From Circinella umbellata (Eukaryota > Mucoromycota > Mucoromycetes > Mucorales > Lichtheimiaceae), in the NCBI GenBank assembly GCA_025093555.1, contig JAIWNF010000026.1, forward strand, positions 1 to 64,000: a stretch of 64,000 bases of DNA, in the 5' to 3' direction. Positions 26,067 through 36,194 of the stretch are shown piece by piece (within the stretch, counting starts at the first letter, position 1; the number at the start of each line of letters is the position of its first letter). The position numbers and the translations under genes were made by a program. The notes below the pieces were generated by a model, which saw only the letters and a program-made list of their open reading frames with translations, was not told the origin of the DNA and did not search any database.

Positions 26067-26510
26067 GATGGTTTAAAAGTAAAAAAAAAAAGAAGCTCTT
26101 AAACGGTCTTGCGTGAGAGGGCGCGAGAAAATATATATAATATATCAAATTGTGTTCCGACCATGTTTTGTATTGTTCCACAAGGAAATTGAAATAATAT
26201 TTGACACAAGACCCTAATTATTATAATCAATATATGTATATATTTAAATGTATTATATTGAAAGCATAACTTGGTGAATTAATAGTAAATTTAACTTTCT
26301 ATTTATTTATTATACTACAACAATATTCACGTCTAATTTTTTTTATATATGGTACTCTTTCGTATGGCTGTGGCTGTGGGCTATGGCATTTTGTGTCACG
26401 AGAATCATGCGAATTTTTTTGTACTTTTCACATCAAAAAGCCTGACCCATATTTTTTCCCGTCACTTTCTTTTTGTTAATAAAGGTTTAGAAATCCTTTC
26501 AACAATGTTT

Positions 26511-26569
<59 letters not shown>

Positions 26570-28092
26570 TGTTTGTTGCCAAGTAATAACATTCTCATTA
26601 TTTATTAAGAAGAGTTGACTAGTGTCGCTAGGCAACTTGTCACATGATGAATCCTACTTCTGTTCATGTAGACAATAGGATGCTCAACAGCATGAATCTA
26701 TAATCTATCATTATTTAATTTTATATTTCAATTCAACTACTATTTTGTACATTTATTAAAAAAAAAGAAGAAGAGAGAGAGAGAATAGATAAAAGATCAA
26801 ATGGTTTATCATTTTTCTTTCAGGAGAAATTATAATATTTGAAGGAAGGGGGAACAACAAAAAAGAAGTAAGTATTTATAAAAGAAAATAAAAGGAAACA
26901 AATTTTATAGAATATTCTCGGGGGAAACCCTTTTAACCATGTGTATTGTGATGAGACAGGCATTATTCCGCGTTTTGGTGAATAAAAAAAAAGATATGTA
27001 ATATGTTATGTAGTTTAAATTATATAATAATAAAACAGTTTGAGGTTCTTTGTCCCCCGCAGATAACACTAAATAATAAAATAATTGACAATAGAAAATA
27101 AGGAACATAGCAGTTTATTATGTATTGTTAGTATTACGACATAATGAATAATAGTAATAATAATTGGTGATTGTTGATTGCTCCTGAACATCCTATTTTA
27201 CTATATATGCATCATTCGTTTGCATAAGTAAATATCCTAAATATACTTTTTGATTGTACAAGATACTTTACTAGTTATGCAAAGGTACGTATCGGGTTAC
27301 TGGGATACAGATAACTATTCTTTAAAGCCCAATCAAAAAGAATAATAATACATAACTTGAGTTTATATAATAATAATCTATTTGTGGTATCTAGAAGAAC
27401 ATCTTATAGATGTTGAAAATTGGATGAAATGCATGTGTTTTGTGTACGTAGTGAAGGGGTGAAAGGTTAAAAAGATTTACTTTGATGTAGGGGTGAGAAA
27501 CAGATACTAGAACCAATCTACGTAGTAAACGGATCATTACTGATTTAGGATACCCAGCAGCTTGGATAATTTTAAAGCGTATATATATATATATATATAT
27601 AGTTCCAAACGTGTTATGTCAAAATCTATTCTCCCAATTATTATTCATTACTTGTCCCCTAGCTGTATACTTTATTATTATTATTATTTGGCGTCCAAAA
27701 TTATATACAACAACATAAAATAATGGATGGAAACGGAGACTTTTAAAACTAATAAAAGAAAGAAATACGTAGTAATAATTTCTCTTTGTTACTTACTCCT
27801 CAACTCCTTATTCCAATATGTTGAGGAGCTTTTTTTCAAGGAGTCTTTCATAAAGAAAAGAAATATATTTTACTATAAAATATATTTTACATTATATATA
27901 TTCTACTAGTTTTTTCAAAAAAAAAAAAAAAAAAAAGATATATACCTTTTCTTTCCTTTTCTATTTCCTTTTTTTACATTTATATTTTTGCTACATTATT
28001 ACAGTCAAAATATAAACATAATAATTTATATTACAACATCTTAATATCTTTTTATTTATATACTCTATTTATACATTTTTTTATAAAGCAAT
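26067..28092. other. Divergent intergenic region with GA microsatellite
   Basis: This 2 kb region lies between CAP (-) and the small gene at 28093 (+), so it should hold both promoters. It contains a long GA run (26514-26564), two GTTGCC / GGCAAC half-sites (about 26575 and 26619-26631), a TA run (27580-27601) and a poly-A tract near 27917-27934. ORFs at 26349-26618, 26905-27108 and 27727-27909 are low-complexity and not supported as genes. Confidence 0.5.
26514..26564. repeat. (GA)n microsatellite, about 51 bp
   Basis: About 26 uninterrupted GA dinucleotides, far longer than other dinucleotide runs in the window apart from TA. It is the reason for a spurious frame rich in alternating Arg and Glu (26349-26618). 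A shorter GA cluster follows at about 26767-26785. Confidence 0.95.
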
Positions 28093-28437
28093 ATGATGGC
28101 TGATCCTAGAATGGCGGGTAATAACAATAGCCCATATTATTATCGCAAGAATATTCCATCACCCACTTCCTCGATGGGTCCATCGAGTCGAATGATGAAT
28201 GATAATAGTGGAAAAGGGATGTATTATGGTGGTGGATCACCAACAAGTCCAAACAGTGGAGGAGGTAGTGATACTTCATCCATGCGAGCCAAGTTATTAT
28301 CTCGTGAACAAGAACTCCGAGAAGAAGTGGCTCGACTTCGACGTGAAGAACAAGAATTACGAGATCAAGATCAAAGAATAAAACAAAGCATTTTAGCTGT
28401 ACGCGAACAACTTCGTACTGTGGATAGAAGATTCTAA
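28093..28437 (+). CDS. Small coiled-coil protein, function unknown
   Basis: Single exon, 114 residues. The first 62 residues are low complexity (Asn, Ser, Pro, Gly, Met, Tyr). Residues about 65-113 form a charged helix with heptad character (LLSREQELREEVARLRREEQ onward), likely a dimeric coiled coil. Codon choice matches neighbouring genes, and the ATGATG start follows a 60-bp AT-rich leader. The C-rich stretch just after the stop (about 28452-28464) resembles 3' flanks of other genes here. No homologue recognised. It could be a small structural or adaptor protein. Confidence 0.6.
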   Translation: MMADPRMAGNNNSPYYYRKNIPSPTSSMGPSSRMMNDNSGKGMYYGGGSPTSPNSGGGSDTSSMRAKLLSREQELREEVARLRREEQELRDQDQRIKQSILAVREQLRTVDRRF

Positions 28438-28691
28438 ATTACTTATTACAACCCCCCTCTCCCCTTTTTCTTTCTACTTTGTATACACATTTTGAATGAT
28501 TTTTTTCCCTACTTCTTCAAGTTTATTCACTCTTTACTATAAGAATTTAACATTCTACTCTTTTTTTTTAATGTGAAATAATTTGCCTATATAATTTTTG
28601 TTTGTTATTAAGTATAAAAAAAAACTTGCTACTCCACTTTTTTTGTTTCGTTTCTTTTTTTTTATTTCTTCAAGAAAATAATAATAATATT

Positions 28692-31167
28692 CTAAGCCAT
28701 ATGATCAGGGCCCTTCAATGACGTTCGTCCCGCACGCATCATTTCATCTACCAATAATAAGTTGCTTGCAATTACAGAGCTAGATAGTAAAAGAGAGAAA
28801 AAAGAATTGTTATTAGTGATATATGTATATATATAAGAAAGGAAAATAAGATCCAATGTATTTCCAGACATATCATTCTAAAACGACTTATATACTTACC
28901 ATGAGTGAAGCATGTGACGATGTACTCTGTAGTTATTCCAAACACCATCGATCTTGGGATCCATGGTTTCACCAGTCTTCAAGTCTACACCAACAATATG
29001 ACCATCTTGGTGTTCTTCTTGAAGAGCTACAATGACATCTTGAGCATCGAAACCGGCGTTTTGTGCAAGTACCTTGGGAATGACAAGTAAAGCATCTGCA
29101 AATGCCTGTACACCCATTTTAGCACGACCCTTAACGGTCTTTTTGAATTCTACAAGATGTTGAGAACATGCTACTTCAAAGGCACCGCCACCAGCAACGA
29201 CGGACTTGTCTTCGGCAGCATTCTTGACGGCACGAAGACCATCACGTACTGCATCATTGATTTGTGCAATAGTGTGTGGGTTAGGACCCTTGATAAGAAT
29301 AGTAACACTATAAGGATCCTTGACATCTTCTACAAAGGTATACTTTTCCTCGCCTAAAACATGTTCGTATACCAAACCTGCATAACCGAGAACTTCAGGT
29401 GAAAGATCATCAACAGAGTTTTGAGCAACACCACCACATGCCAATTGAAGACGTTCCATATTACGTCGCTTGGCACGACGCAATGCAAAAATGTTGTGCT
29501 TGGCAAGGATATCCAAAGAAAGGGGATCAATACCCTTTTGATTGATAATAACAAAGCCCTTGTTGGCATTTTCACCTGTACAAACAGTGTTTTTGAATTC
29601 AACAATCTTACGAATCTTATCATCGACATGCTTTCGTTCACTTTCAACAAGCTTTTCACGTTGTTCAGGAGTTGAGTAAAAGAAACCAGAGTTGATTTCA
29701 CTATACAAAAAATTACCACCCAAAAAAAAAGAGAGAGAAGGTTTCAGTTTCTTTGAAAAATTTCAACCCTGGAGGGAAAATAATAATAGAGTTCCTCGTT
29801 TTTTTTTTGGTCTGTATTAATTGTTATTACGAACCTCTTTTCATATTCCAAACTGACATTCAAGGTAAGAATGAAAGCATCAGTTACCTTCTTGGGCATA
29901 TCAGGATGACGAGCACCATGATCCAATACAAGACCACGGACAAGTCGAGATTCGGTTTCAGAACGATGTTGCATCTTCATGATTTCAACCATATGTAAAT
30001 CAATAGGTTGACCTTCACGTTGAATAGCAAGAACAGAGTCAACAACAGCTTCAGTCAATGTATCTGCCAATGCACGATGAACCTTGGTACGAAGAGAAGT
30101 ACGAGCAACAGAAACGAGTAATTCACGATCAACTTCTTCTTTGGGTGTCTTAAAATCTTCCAAGAACTAAAAAATAAAGATGGATATAAGCATAAATATA
30201 TGAATAACTTATTTTTCTCCTTCCTCTGTGTTCAATCCATATATAAGCTGCTCTTTTTTTCTCTCTCCCTCGCTTCCTTCCTTCCTATCATCATACATAC
30301 CTTCAAAGATTCCTTTTTGGCAAGATCATAACCTTCAGTAATGACACGTGGATGAAGACCCTCCGACACATAGCGCTCCGCTTGCTTCAAAAGTTCACCA
30401 ACTAACAAGACAATTGATGTAGTGCCATCACCTGTAATTTCATCTTGTGCAGTTGCTGCCTTGGCAATCATAGCAGCTGTAGGATGTTGAATTTGCTATT
30501 ATAATATAACATACAAAAACAGAAAAAGAATGTTAAAAAACAAAAATGTAATTTAAAAGGAAGTATATCTATATATATATATATAAAGAGACATACCATT
30601 TCACTCAATAAAACCTTTCCGTCTTTTGTAAGCTTAATGGCACCGGCACCGTCAACCAACCTAAATATTACGTATTCATTAAATTAAATATATACATCTT
30701 TAGTCAACATAACATTCAATTCAAAATATAATAATGTCATCCAAGCAGAAAAAATAAAAGAAATAACAAGGGAAAAATGTCAAAAAATAAAAAAGAAAAA
30801 GTATTGACAATTATAGGAAATCATCACACGCGTCATTTTTTTTTTTTTTTGTCATCCAAATATTCCATCTTTTTTTTTTTATTTGACAGACTGATCTTTT
30901 TATTTTATTTTTATTTTTGCGATGCTTACATTTTAATGGTTCCTCGAGGACCCAAGTTCGATCGTAAAACATCTTGAAGACCGATCGCAGCAGTAATATT
31001 CATCTGGAGTGCTTGACCGCGTCGAGCAACATCCGAGTTTGGATTGATCATTTTCAAGGCAGAGGATGCCCTAAATAGAATAAAATAAGTTAGTGTTTCA
31101 TTCTTTTTCTTTTAAAAAAACGATATCAAATTAAATTCAAACATTAAAGTAAAACGTTTCTTTACAT
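28692..31167 (-). CDS. CCT6: T-complex protein 1 subunit zeta (CCT6)
   Basis: Coding exons: 31166-31167 (only AT of the start codon), 30930-31070, 30597-30660, 30301-30495, 29835-30166, 28900-29700 and 28692-28779, giving 540 residues, the usual size. It is one of eight paralogous subunits of the cytosolic chaperonin that folds actin and tubulin. Signatures are [53 protein letters not shown] (ATPase), [11 protein letters not shown] and [20 protein letters not shown] near the end. The zeta type is indicated by [12 protein letters not shown] and the EMQIQHPTA context. The start is inferred: exon 2 begins G-GCA-TCC after a good acceptor, and the nearest donor reads AAAAAT|GTAAAG, which rebuilds ATG. 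An internal ATG six codons downstream (MINPNSDVA) is the alternative start. Intron 29701-29834 has an unusual GTTCGT donor. Confidence 0.93.
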
Positions 31168-31952
31168 TTTTTATTATTTTTTAGATGAAAGTGTTTAAAG
31201 GGGAAAGAGGGGGGGAGAAACTAGTGGAGTTATATTACTACACGAGCGAGCGAGAAAATGAAAGGTGTCAGGTTATGGTGGCTGACAATATAAAAAGCAT
31301 GTCGGAAACTGAATGGCAACCGAAACCTAAAGAATTCGAGTACTTTATGTTTTTCTGTATCACCTATAATATCATTTTAGTTTACCTGTCAAACTTCCTT
31401 TTTCTATGCAATGGATATAATTTTCAATTCAAATCAATGATAGTCAATTGATTCTAATAGTTTCATAATATTAGATTATAAATTAAGTTTCAGTATAACT
31501 AGTTTGAACATATTTTGATTGATGTAAAGACAAGTTAGTAATATAATAATAGAGCCAAATTCTTCGACTTTTTAGATAAAAGCATGTTGTATGTTTATTA
31601 TAAAAGTAACAGTTCAGGAACAAAAAAGCATTCTAAAAATGCTTTACGAGTACAAGATCACCTCCTTAGAATCATGACCTAGTTCTCATTAAAAGTTATT
31701 ATAGAATAAGACAATAAAACCCAATTACTTTGCTTATTTTTTATTACGTTTACAGCAACGAAAAAAAAATGATAGTCAAATGTGAAATGATATATAAATT
31801 TTTGCATTTTTTTTACACGCGTCTCAATTTTTTTTGCTCTTTTCATTGTGTTTCACAAAAACACCTAAAAGCCAAGTCTTTTTTTTTTTATTTCTCTTAA
31901 TAAACTATTATTTTATTTTTTCCTCTCTTAATGCATAATATATAATTCAATA
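31168..31952. other. Divergent promoter region between CCT6 and PIP-box gene
   Basis: About 785 bp separate the CCT6 start (-) from the start at 31953 (+). The stretch is AT-rich, with a GA/G-rich block at 31196-31260 on the plus strand and T-rich blocks at 31803-31905 before the second gene. The frame at 31185-31451 has no motif and is not called. Confidence 0.5.
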
Positions 31953-32664
31953 ATGTCAAATAAAACACAAGGAAAACTTGCATTTAATGTGAGCAAATCG
32001 GATAACAAGAGTGGTGTTCATAATATCAAATCAACTTCTATAACCCAACGTGATCCGATAAAGAAAAATACTCCAGTAAAAAAGAATATTTTAACAACCA
32101 AAAGGAAACGAAAATCAACCGAAACTACCAATGTTAAAAATCAAACAATTACTCAATTTTTTACACCATCAAAGTGTACTTTGAATACTACTGCAACAAC
32201 TTCAGTGACGACTAGTAATAATAATAATAATATTGAAACAAGTAGTAGCTCAGTACCATTACAGACATTATTCTCAAGTAAAAACACAACACATGCTAGT
32301 TTAAGTGACTCTAATGATAATACAGATGAAGAAAATCTTATTTGTTATATACGAAACATTCATTCAGTAAAAGAAATCTGGACGTCTATCGTTGGAGAAT
32401 ATGGTGGAGAATCTATTCGGGTATGTATGATTTTATTCTCTCCAAGTATTAAAAATACAAATAATTAATTCATTGTTATTATAATAGCGAGTGAGACCAA
32501 GAACAGAAGGACAAGGAAATATGTATGATGATAATGAAGATAAAGAAATATCATATTTAAATGAAGATGAAGATAATATGATTCGTCCTGTACGTTGTAA
32601 AATGTCTGTACAAGAATCATTGGATTTCTTTAAAGAAATTACAAATGAATTCTTATGTGTTTGA
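31953..32664 (+). CDS. Small protein with PIP-box-like motif
   Basis: Two exons, 31953-32420 and 32488-32664, giving 214 residues with phase-0 joining (IR|RVRP). The basic N-terminus (KKNILTTKRKRKS, about residues 44-56) is a plausible nuclear localisation signal. It is followed by NQTITQFFTP (about 63-72), matching the hydrophobic and diaromatic positions of a PCNA-interacting peptide (xxxIxxFF) with Asn instead of the first Gln. The middle is Ser/Thr/Asn-rich and disordered. The C-terminal part is acidic and ends in RPVRCKMSVQESLDFFKEITNEF, a second possible binding helix. I do not recognise the family. A role in replication or repair is inferred only from the motif. Confidence 0.6.
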
Positions 32665-33480
32665 TTTTTAAAAAAGAAAAAGCCATTTTTTATTATTACT
32701 TTGTTATAAATAAATTCATAAATATCCATATACCATTTACGTTTCAAATAAAGATCAATGTTACGTATCTTGCTAGTCTCCAAGTTGGTATATACTAAAA
32801 CAAAAAGGCATATCAATCATTAGTAAATAGAACACTGTACAATTAAATTCCTTTAACTAGTTAATTCACAATAGACACAAAAAACGCCGGATTGGATATT
32901 GGTATAAGTATTATTGATACGTACTTTGATTAGTCAATATTTATATGCTATGTAGAAATAATATGAATCCAATATATCACTACTTATAGAACCTATATCA
33001 TATAATTTTGAGATCAATAATACTAGTGAATACTGCTTTATCATAGTAGCTAAAAGACGACTCTGATATATTATATGTATGATAGAAACAAGGATTTATA
33101 ATTAGTCAATTGCATTTGGAGGAATTGATGATAAACAGATACTAAGTATCTACATTGGAGAGACATATTTTCAGTGCCTTCCACTATCAATAGGATTGTT
33201 TTATTTTTCTTTACCCACAGTTAATTTATAGGTATATAGAAGCTTATTGGAATTTCCGTTTAACTTCAAAACAAGAAAAGGAAATAATATAAATATATTT
33301 ATTAAATCCAAATTGATAAGAAAATGCATTAACGGTTTTAAAAAATATAATAGCATCAATTAATATGGATTTGCTTGGTTGCTTTGCCCACAGTCAGGCC
33401 GGAATTTCAATTTATTGAAAGGAGCAGCTAAAATGCTCGTTTGCTTGTAACTATAGAACCTCCTTTTCCAACTGACCAAT
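32665..33480. other. Intergenic, promoter of uS3 gene
   Basis: No gene is supported. The frame at 32433-32816 (-) overlaps the preceding exon and is a shadow. The 5' flank of uS3 holds a five-codon upstream ORF at 33433-33450 (ATG CTC GTT TGC TTG TAA), 30 bp before the main start. The context TTTGCCCACAGTCAGGCC (about 33387) could be promoter or leader sequence. Confidence 0.45.
33433..33450 (+). promoter_or_regulatory. Short upstream ORF in uS3 leader
   Basis: ATG CTC GTT TGC TTG TAA encodes MLVCL and stops 30 bp before the uS3 start codon. Whether it is within the transcript cannot be seen from sequence. If transcribed, it could tune translation of uS3. Confidence 0.35.
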
Positions 33481-34862
33481 ATGGCTGCCGCTGCCGCTCA
33501 GATCTCCAAGAAGAGAAAGGTAGATGGGGATATTACATACAACACTCGATGAGATGGATACGTGGATAGATGGATGAACAGAATAGATGGATGGATAACT
33601 AACTGATGACTCAACCTTTTTTCTTATTTATTTTTTTTGTATATTATCAACATTATCTTTTTTTGGAACATTTGATTCGAATTCATTTTGCAGTTCGTAA
33701 GTAACCCAGAATGCGAATTTTTTATACAGCAACTCTCTTTTGTACCTTTGTATATATTTATATATTACAATTGTACAATAATATAAAAAAAAAAGAGGAA
33801 TAGATTATTTCATTGGAAAACGAACGTAGCAAACTGACTGGAGAAAATTCAAAATGTATTAATAGGTCGCTGATGGTGTCTTCTACGCCGAATTGAACGA
33901 ATTCCTTACCCGCGAATTGGCCGAAGATGGTTACGCTGGTGTCGAAGTCCGTAATACTCCCTCCCGCACAGAGTACGTTTTTAGTTTAACGTGGAACAAA
34001 GAAAAAAGAGAGATATATATAAGGGAAAAGAAAGCTGTTTGGAATTTGTTATATTTATATATATTAACTGTATTTATACATATAAATAATAGAATTATTA
34101 TCCGTGCTACTCACACCCAAAACGTTCTTGGTGAAAAGGGTCGTCGTATTCGTGAATTGACTACTCTTGTTCAAAAGCGTTTCCGTTTCTCTGAAAGTGC
34201 CGTCGAATTGTATGCTGAACGTGTCCAAAACCGTGGTTTGTGCGCTATTGCTCAAGCCGAATCTGTCAAATACAAGTTGTTGAACGGTTTGGCTGTTCGT
34301 CGTGCTTGTTATGGTGTCGTCCGTTTCGTTATGGAATCTGGCGCTAAGGGTTGTGAAGTTGTTGTCTCTGGTAAGCTTCGTGCTGCCCGTGCTAAGGCTA
34401 TGAAGTTCGGTGACGGTTTCATGATTCACTCTGGTCAACCTACCCGTGATTTCATTACCACCGCTGTTCGTCACGTCTTGTTGCGTCAAGGTGTCCTTGG
34501 TATCAAGGTCAAGATTATGCTTGACCATGATCCTTCCGGTCGCCAAGGTCCTAAGAACCCTCTTCCTGATATTATCACCATCCTTGAACCTAAGGTATGA
34601 AAAAAAATACAAATTAATATATGCAATGAGATTTATTTAGGAGGAGAAAAAGGGAGGATAGAAAATGAGGACAGAATAACAATAAAAAAGTTAAAAGGGA
34701 AATGAGCCTACATAAATTAAAAAGAAGAGATAACTAATAATAATATTATTATTATTTATTATTTTATAGGATGAATCCTACATTACTGAACCTATCAGCC
34801 AAGATTTCGGTAGACCCGCCGCTGAACCCGTCGCTGAAGCACCTGCTGTAGCAGCTCAGTAA
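33481..34862 (+). CDS. RPS3: 40S ribosomal protein S3 (uS3)
   Basis: Exons 33481-33519, 33694-33696 (3 nt), 33866-33972, 34093-34594 and 34770-34862, giving 247 residues. uS3 lies at the mRNA entry channel of the 40S subunit. The type II KH domain is evident ([22 protein letters not shown] with its GEKG loop), as are [21 protein letters not shown] and [25 protein letters not shown]. The C-terminus is Ala/Pro-rich. Exons use GGT/CGT/AAG-type codons, as expected for a highly expressed gene. The conserved KKRKFVADG stretch can be built only by including a one-codon exon TTC between CAG and GTAAGT. Skipping it gives KKRKVADG in frame. The small uORF MLVCL precedes the start. Confidence 0.95.
33694..33696 (+). 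other. Candidate 3-nt micro-exon of the uS3 gene
   Basis: The sequence reads ATTTTGCAG|TTC|GTAAGTAACC. It is preceded by a T-rich tract with a CTAAC branch-like site near 33598 and followed by a strong donor, with CTGAC near 33835 and acceptor AATAG at 33861-33865. Its single Phe codon restores the Phe that follows the KKRK motif in eukaryotic uS3. Flanking introns would be 174 and 169 nt, among the longer ones in the window. Confidence 0.65.
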
Positions 34863-35252
34863 ATTTTATACATAATGAAATAAAAACAAACCAACAAAAA
34901 AAAATTCATGTATATTTTACTAAAATTGGTATTGATCTGCTGATGTGTTCATGGGAAGAGAGGAGTGAGGGGGAGAGAGAAGTGATGTATTATTTTTTTT
35001 TGTTATTTGGTGGATAAACTTAGTAATAAGTTGTTGTTATTATAGCTTCAATTCTTTTTTAAGTCTCACGCGCTCTCTTTGTTTTTATTTTCTTTAACCC
35101 CTTTTTCTTATTTTTCTTCTTTTTCTTTCCTTTCTCTATTTTTGTTTTATTTCTCTACCTTATTCTTACTCTTGAAATACTTCACATTTATATATATATA
35201 TATATATAGTTTTGCTATATAGAATAGTTTTGAAAGTAGTTTAAATAGAACC

Positions 35253-35921
35253 ATGGTAAACGATACAACTACAATAGAATATCAACTACCAGGAGCCTAT
35301 GATTATCAGGCAAGAACTTCTGATAAGGAAGATAAAGTATCATTACCACTAGCTATTGTTTCTTCTGTATTATTTCCTTCAGAAGTAGGAATCATGCTTC
35401 AAACAACACACACTTCATTACCTGGAGCTTGGATTAAAGACGAACAAAATAACCAAATAATGACATCATTAACAACCTTATCATCATCATCATCATCATC
35501 AACTCAACAACAGCAAGAAGAAGAAGAACCACAATCACAAACAGTACAAGAAGAACAACAAAAACAAGAAGAACATAAAGAGGAAAAACCTACAGCCACT
35601 TTTAATAAAGTAGAATATGACAATCAAGTAGATGCACTACGACAAACTGTTGCTGAACTACGAAAAAAAGCTGAGCAGTTAGAACAAGCTGATGTCATGG
35701 TCAAAAAAGGAATAGAAGCTGTTGCTCGTAAAAGAGTAATAGCTCAATATAAACGTAGACGACAATCAGGATGGGATTGGTGCGATGATAGTAGTAGCAG
35801 TAGTAGTAACAACAGCAGTAGTAATGAAGATGACGATGGTGTAACTCCAAGAAGACGCCCAAACAAGAAAAAACCGCTGATCTTTATGGATGATGAAGGG
35901 GGGGAATGGGAAGTTATCTAA
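35253..35921 (+). CDS. Acidic/Gln-rich protein with coiled coil, function unknown
   Basis: Single exon, 222 residues, starting at CCATGG after a TA-rich stretch (35190-35215) that could be a TATA region. Residues 1-75 are not low complexity (YQLPGAYDYQARTSDKED and LPLAIVSSVLFPSEVGIML). Residues 75-118 are Ser/Gln/Glu-rich. Residues about 122-165 form a helix with heptads (VDALRQTVAELRKKAEQLEQ). The end has Ser-rich and Asn-rich runs, a basic RRRPNKKK cluster and an acidic MDDEGGEWEVI tail. No family recognised. It is convergent with the gene ending at 36195. Confidence 0.6.
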   Translation: MVNDTTTIEYQLPGAYDYQARTSDKEDKVSLPLAIVSSVLFPSEVGIMLQTTHTSLPGAWIKDEQNNQIMTSLTTLSSSSSSSTQQQQEEEEPQSQTVQEEQQKQEEHKEEKPTATFNKVEYDNQVDALRQTVAELRKKAEQLEQADVMVKKGIEAVARKRVIAQYKRRRQSGWDWCDDSSSSSSNNSSSNEDDDGVTPRRRPNKKKPLIFMDDEGGEWEVI

Positions 35922-36194
35922 TTTTTTTTGAGATACCTATTTGTATATTTTTTTTTTGTCCCTTCTTCTATGTATATGATGTCTCTTTTTTTTTGTCCCC
36001 CCCCCCTTTCTAAATACAACCTCTCATCTTTCTTTTTTATTTTCATAAATATTTTTTTATTTTATTAACTACTATTATTTATTATATTAACTATGTAAAA
36101 CAAAGGGGGGGGGAAACACAATTGTAAAAAAAAAAAAAAAATCAGATAAATTATATATTTTATGAGTGTATATTTTATATGCTATATGTATATT
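35922..36194. terminator. Convergent 3' spacer with C-run/G-run inverted repeat
   Basis: Between the convergent stops lies GTCCCCCCCCCCTTTC (35995-36010) and, about 95 bp later, CAAAGGGGGGGGGAAAC (36101-36117). The two arms are nearly complementary and could pair as a 14-15 bp stem. Read from either gene, the 3' UTR contains a T-rich stretch followed by a C-run. A bidirectional 3'-end or termination element is a guess. Confidence 0.45.

Noticed and set aside
26349..26618. ORF with an Arg-Glu repeat
   Set aside because: It is created by the GA microsatellite; the flanks have no coding character.
34064..34612. Minus-strand ORF antisense to uS3
   Set aside because: Mirror of the highly biased uS3 codons; no independent support.
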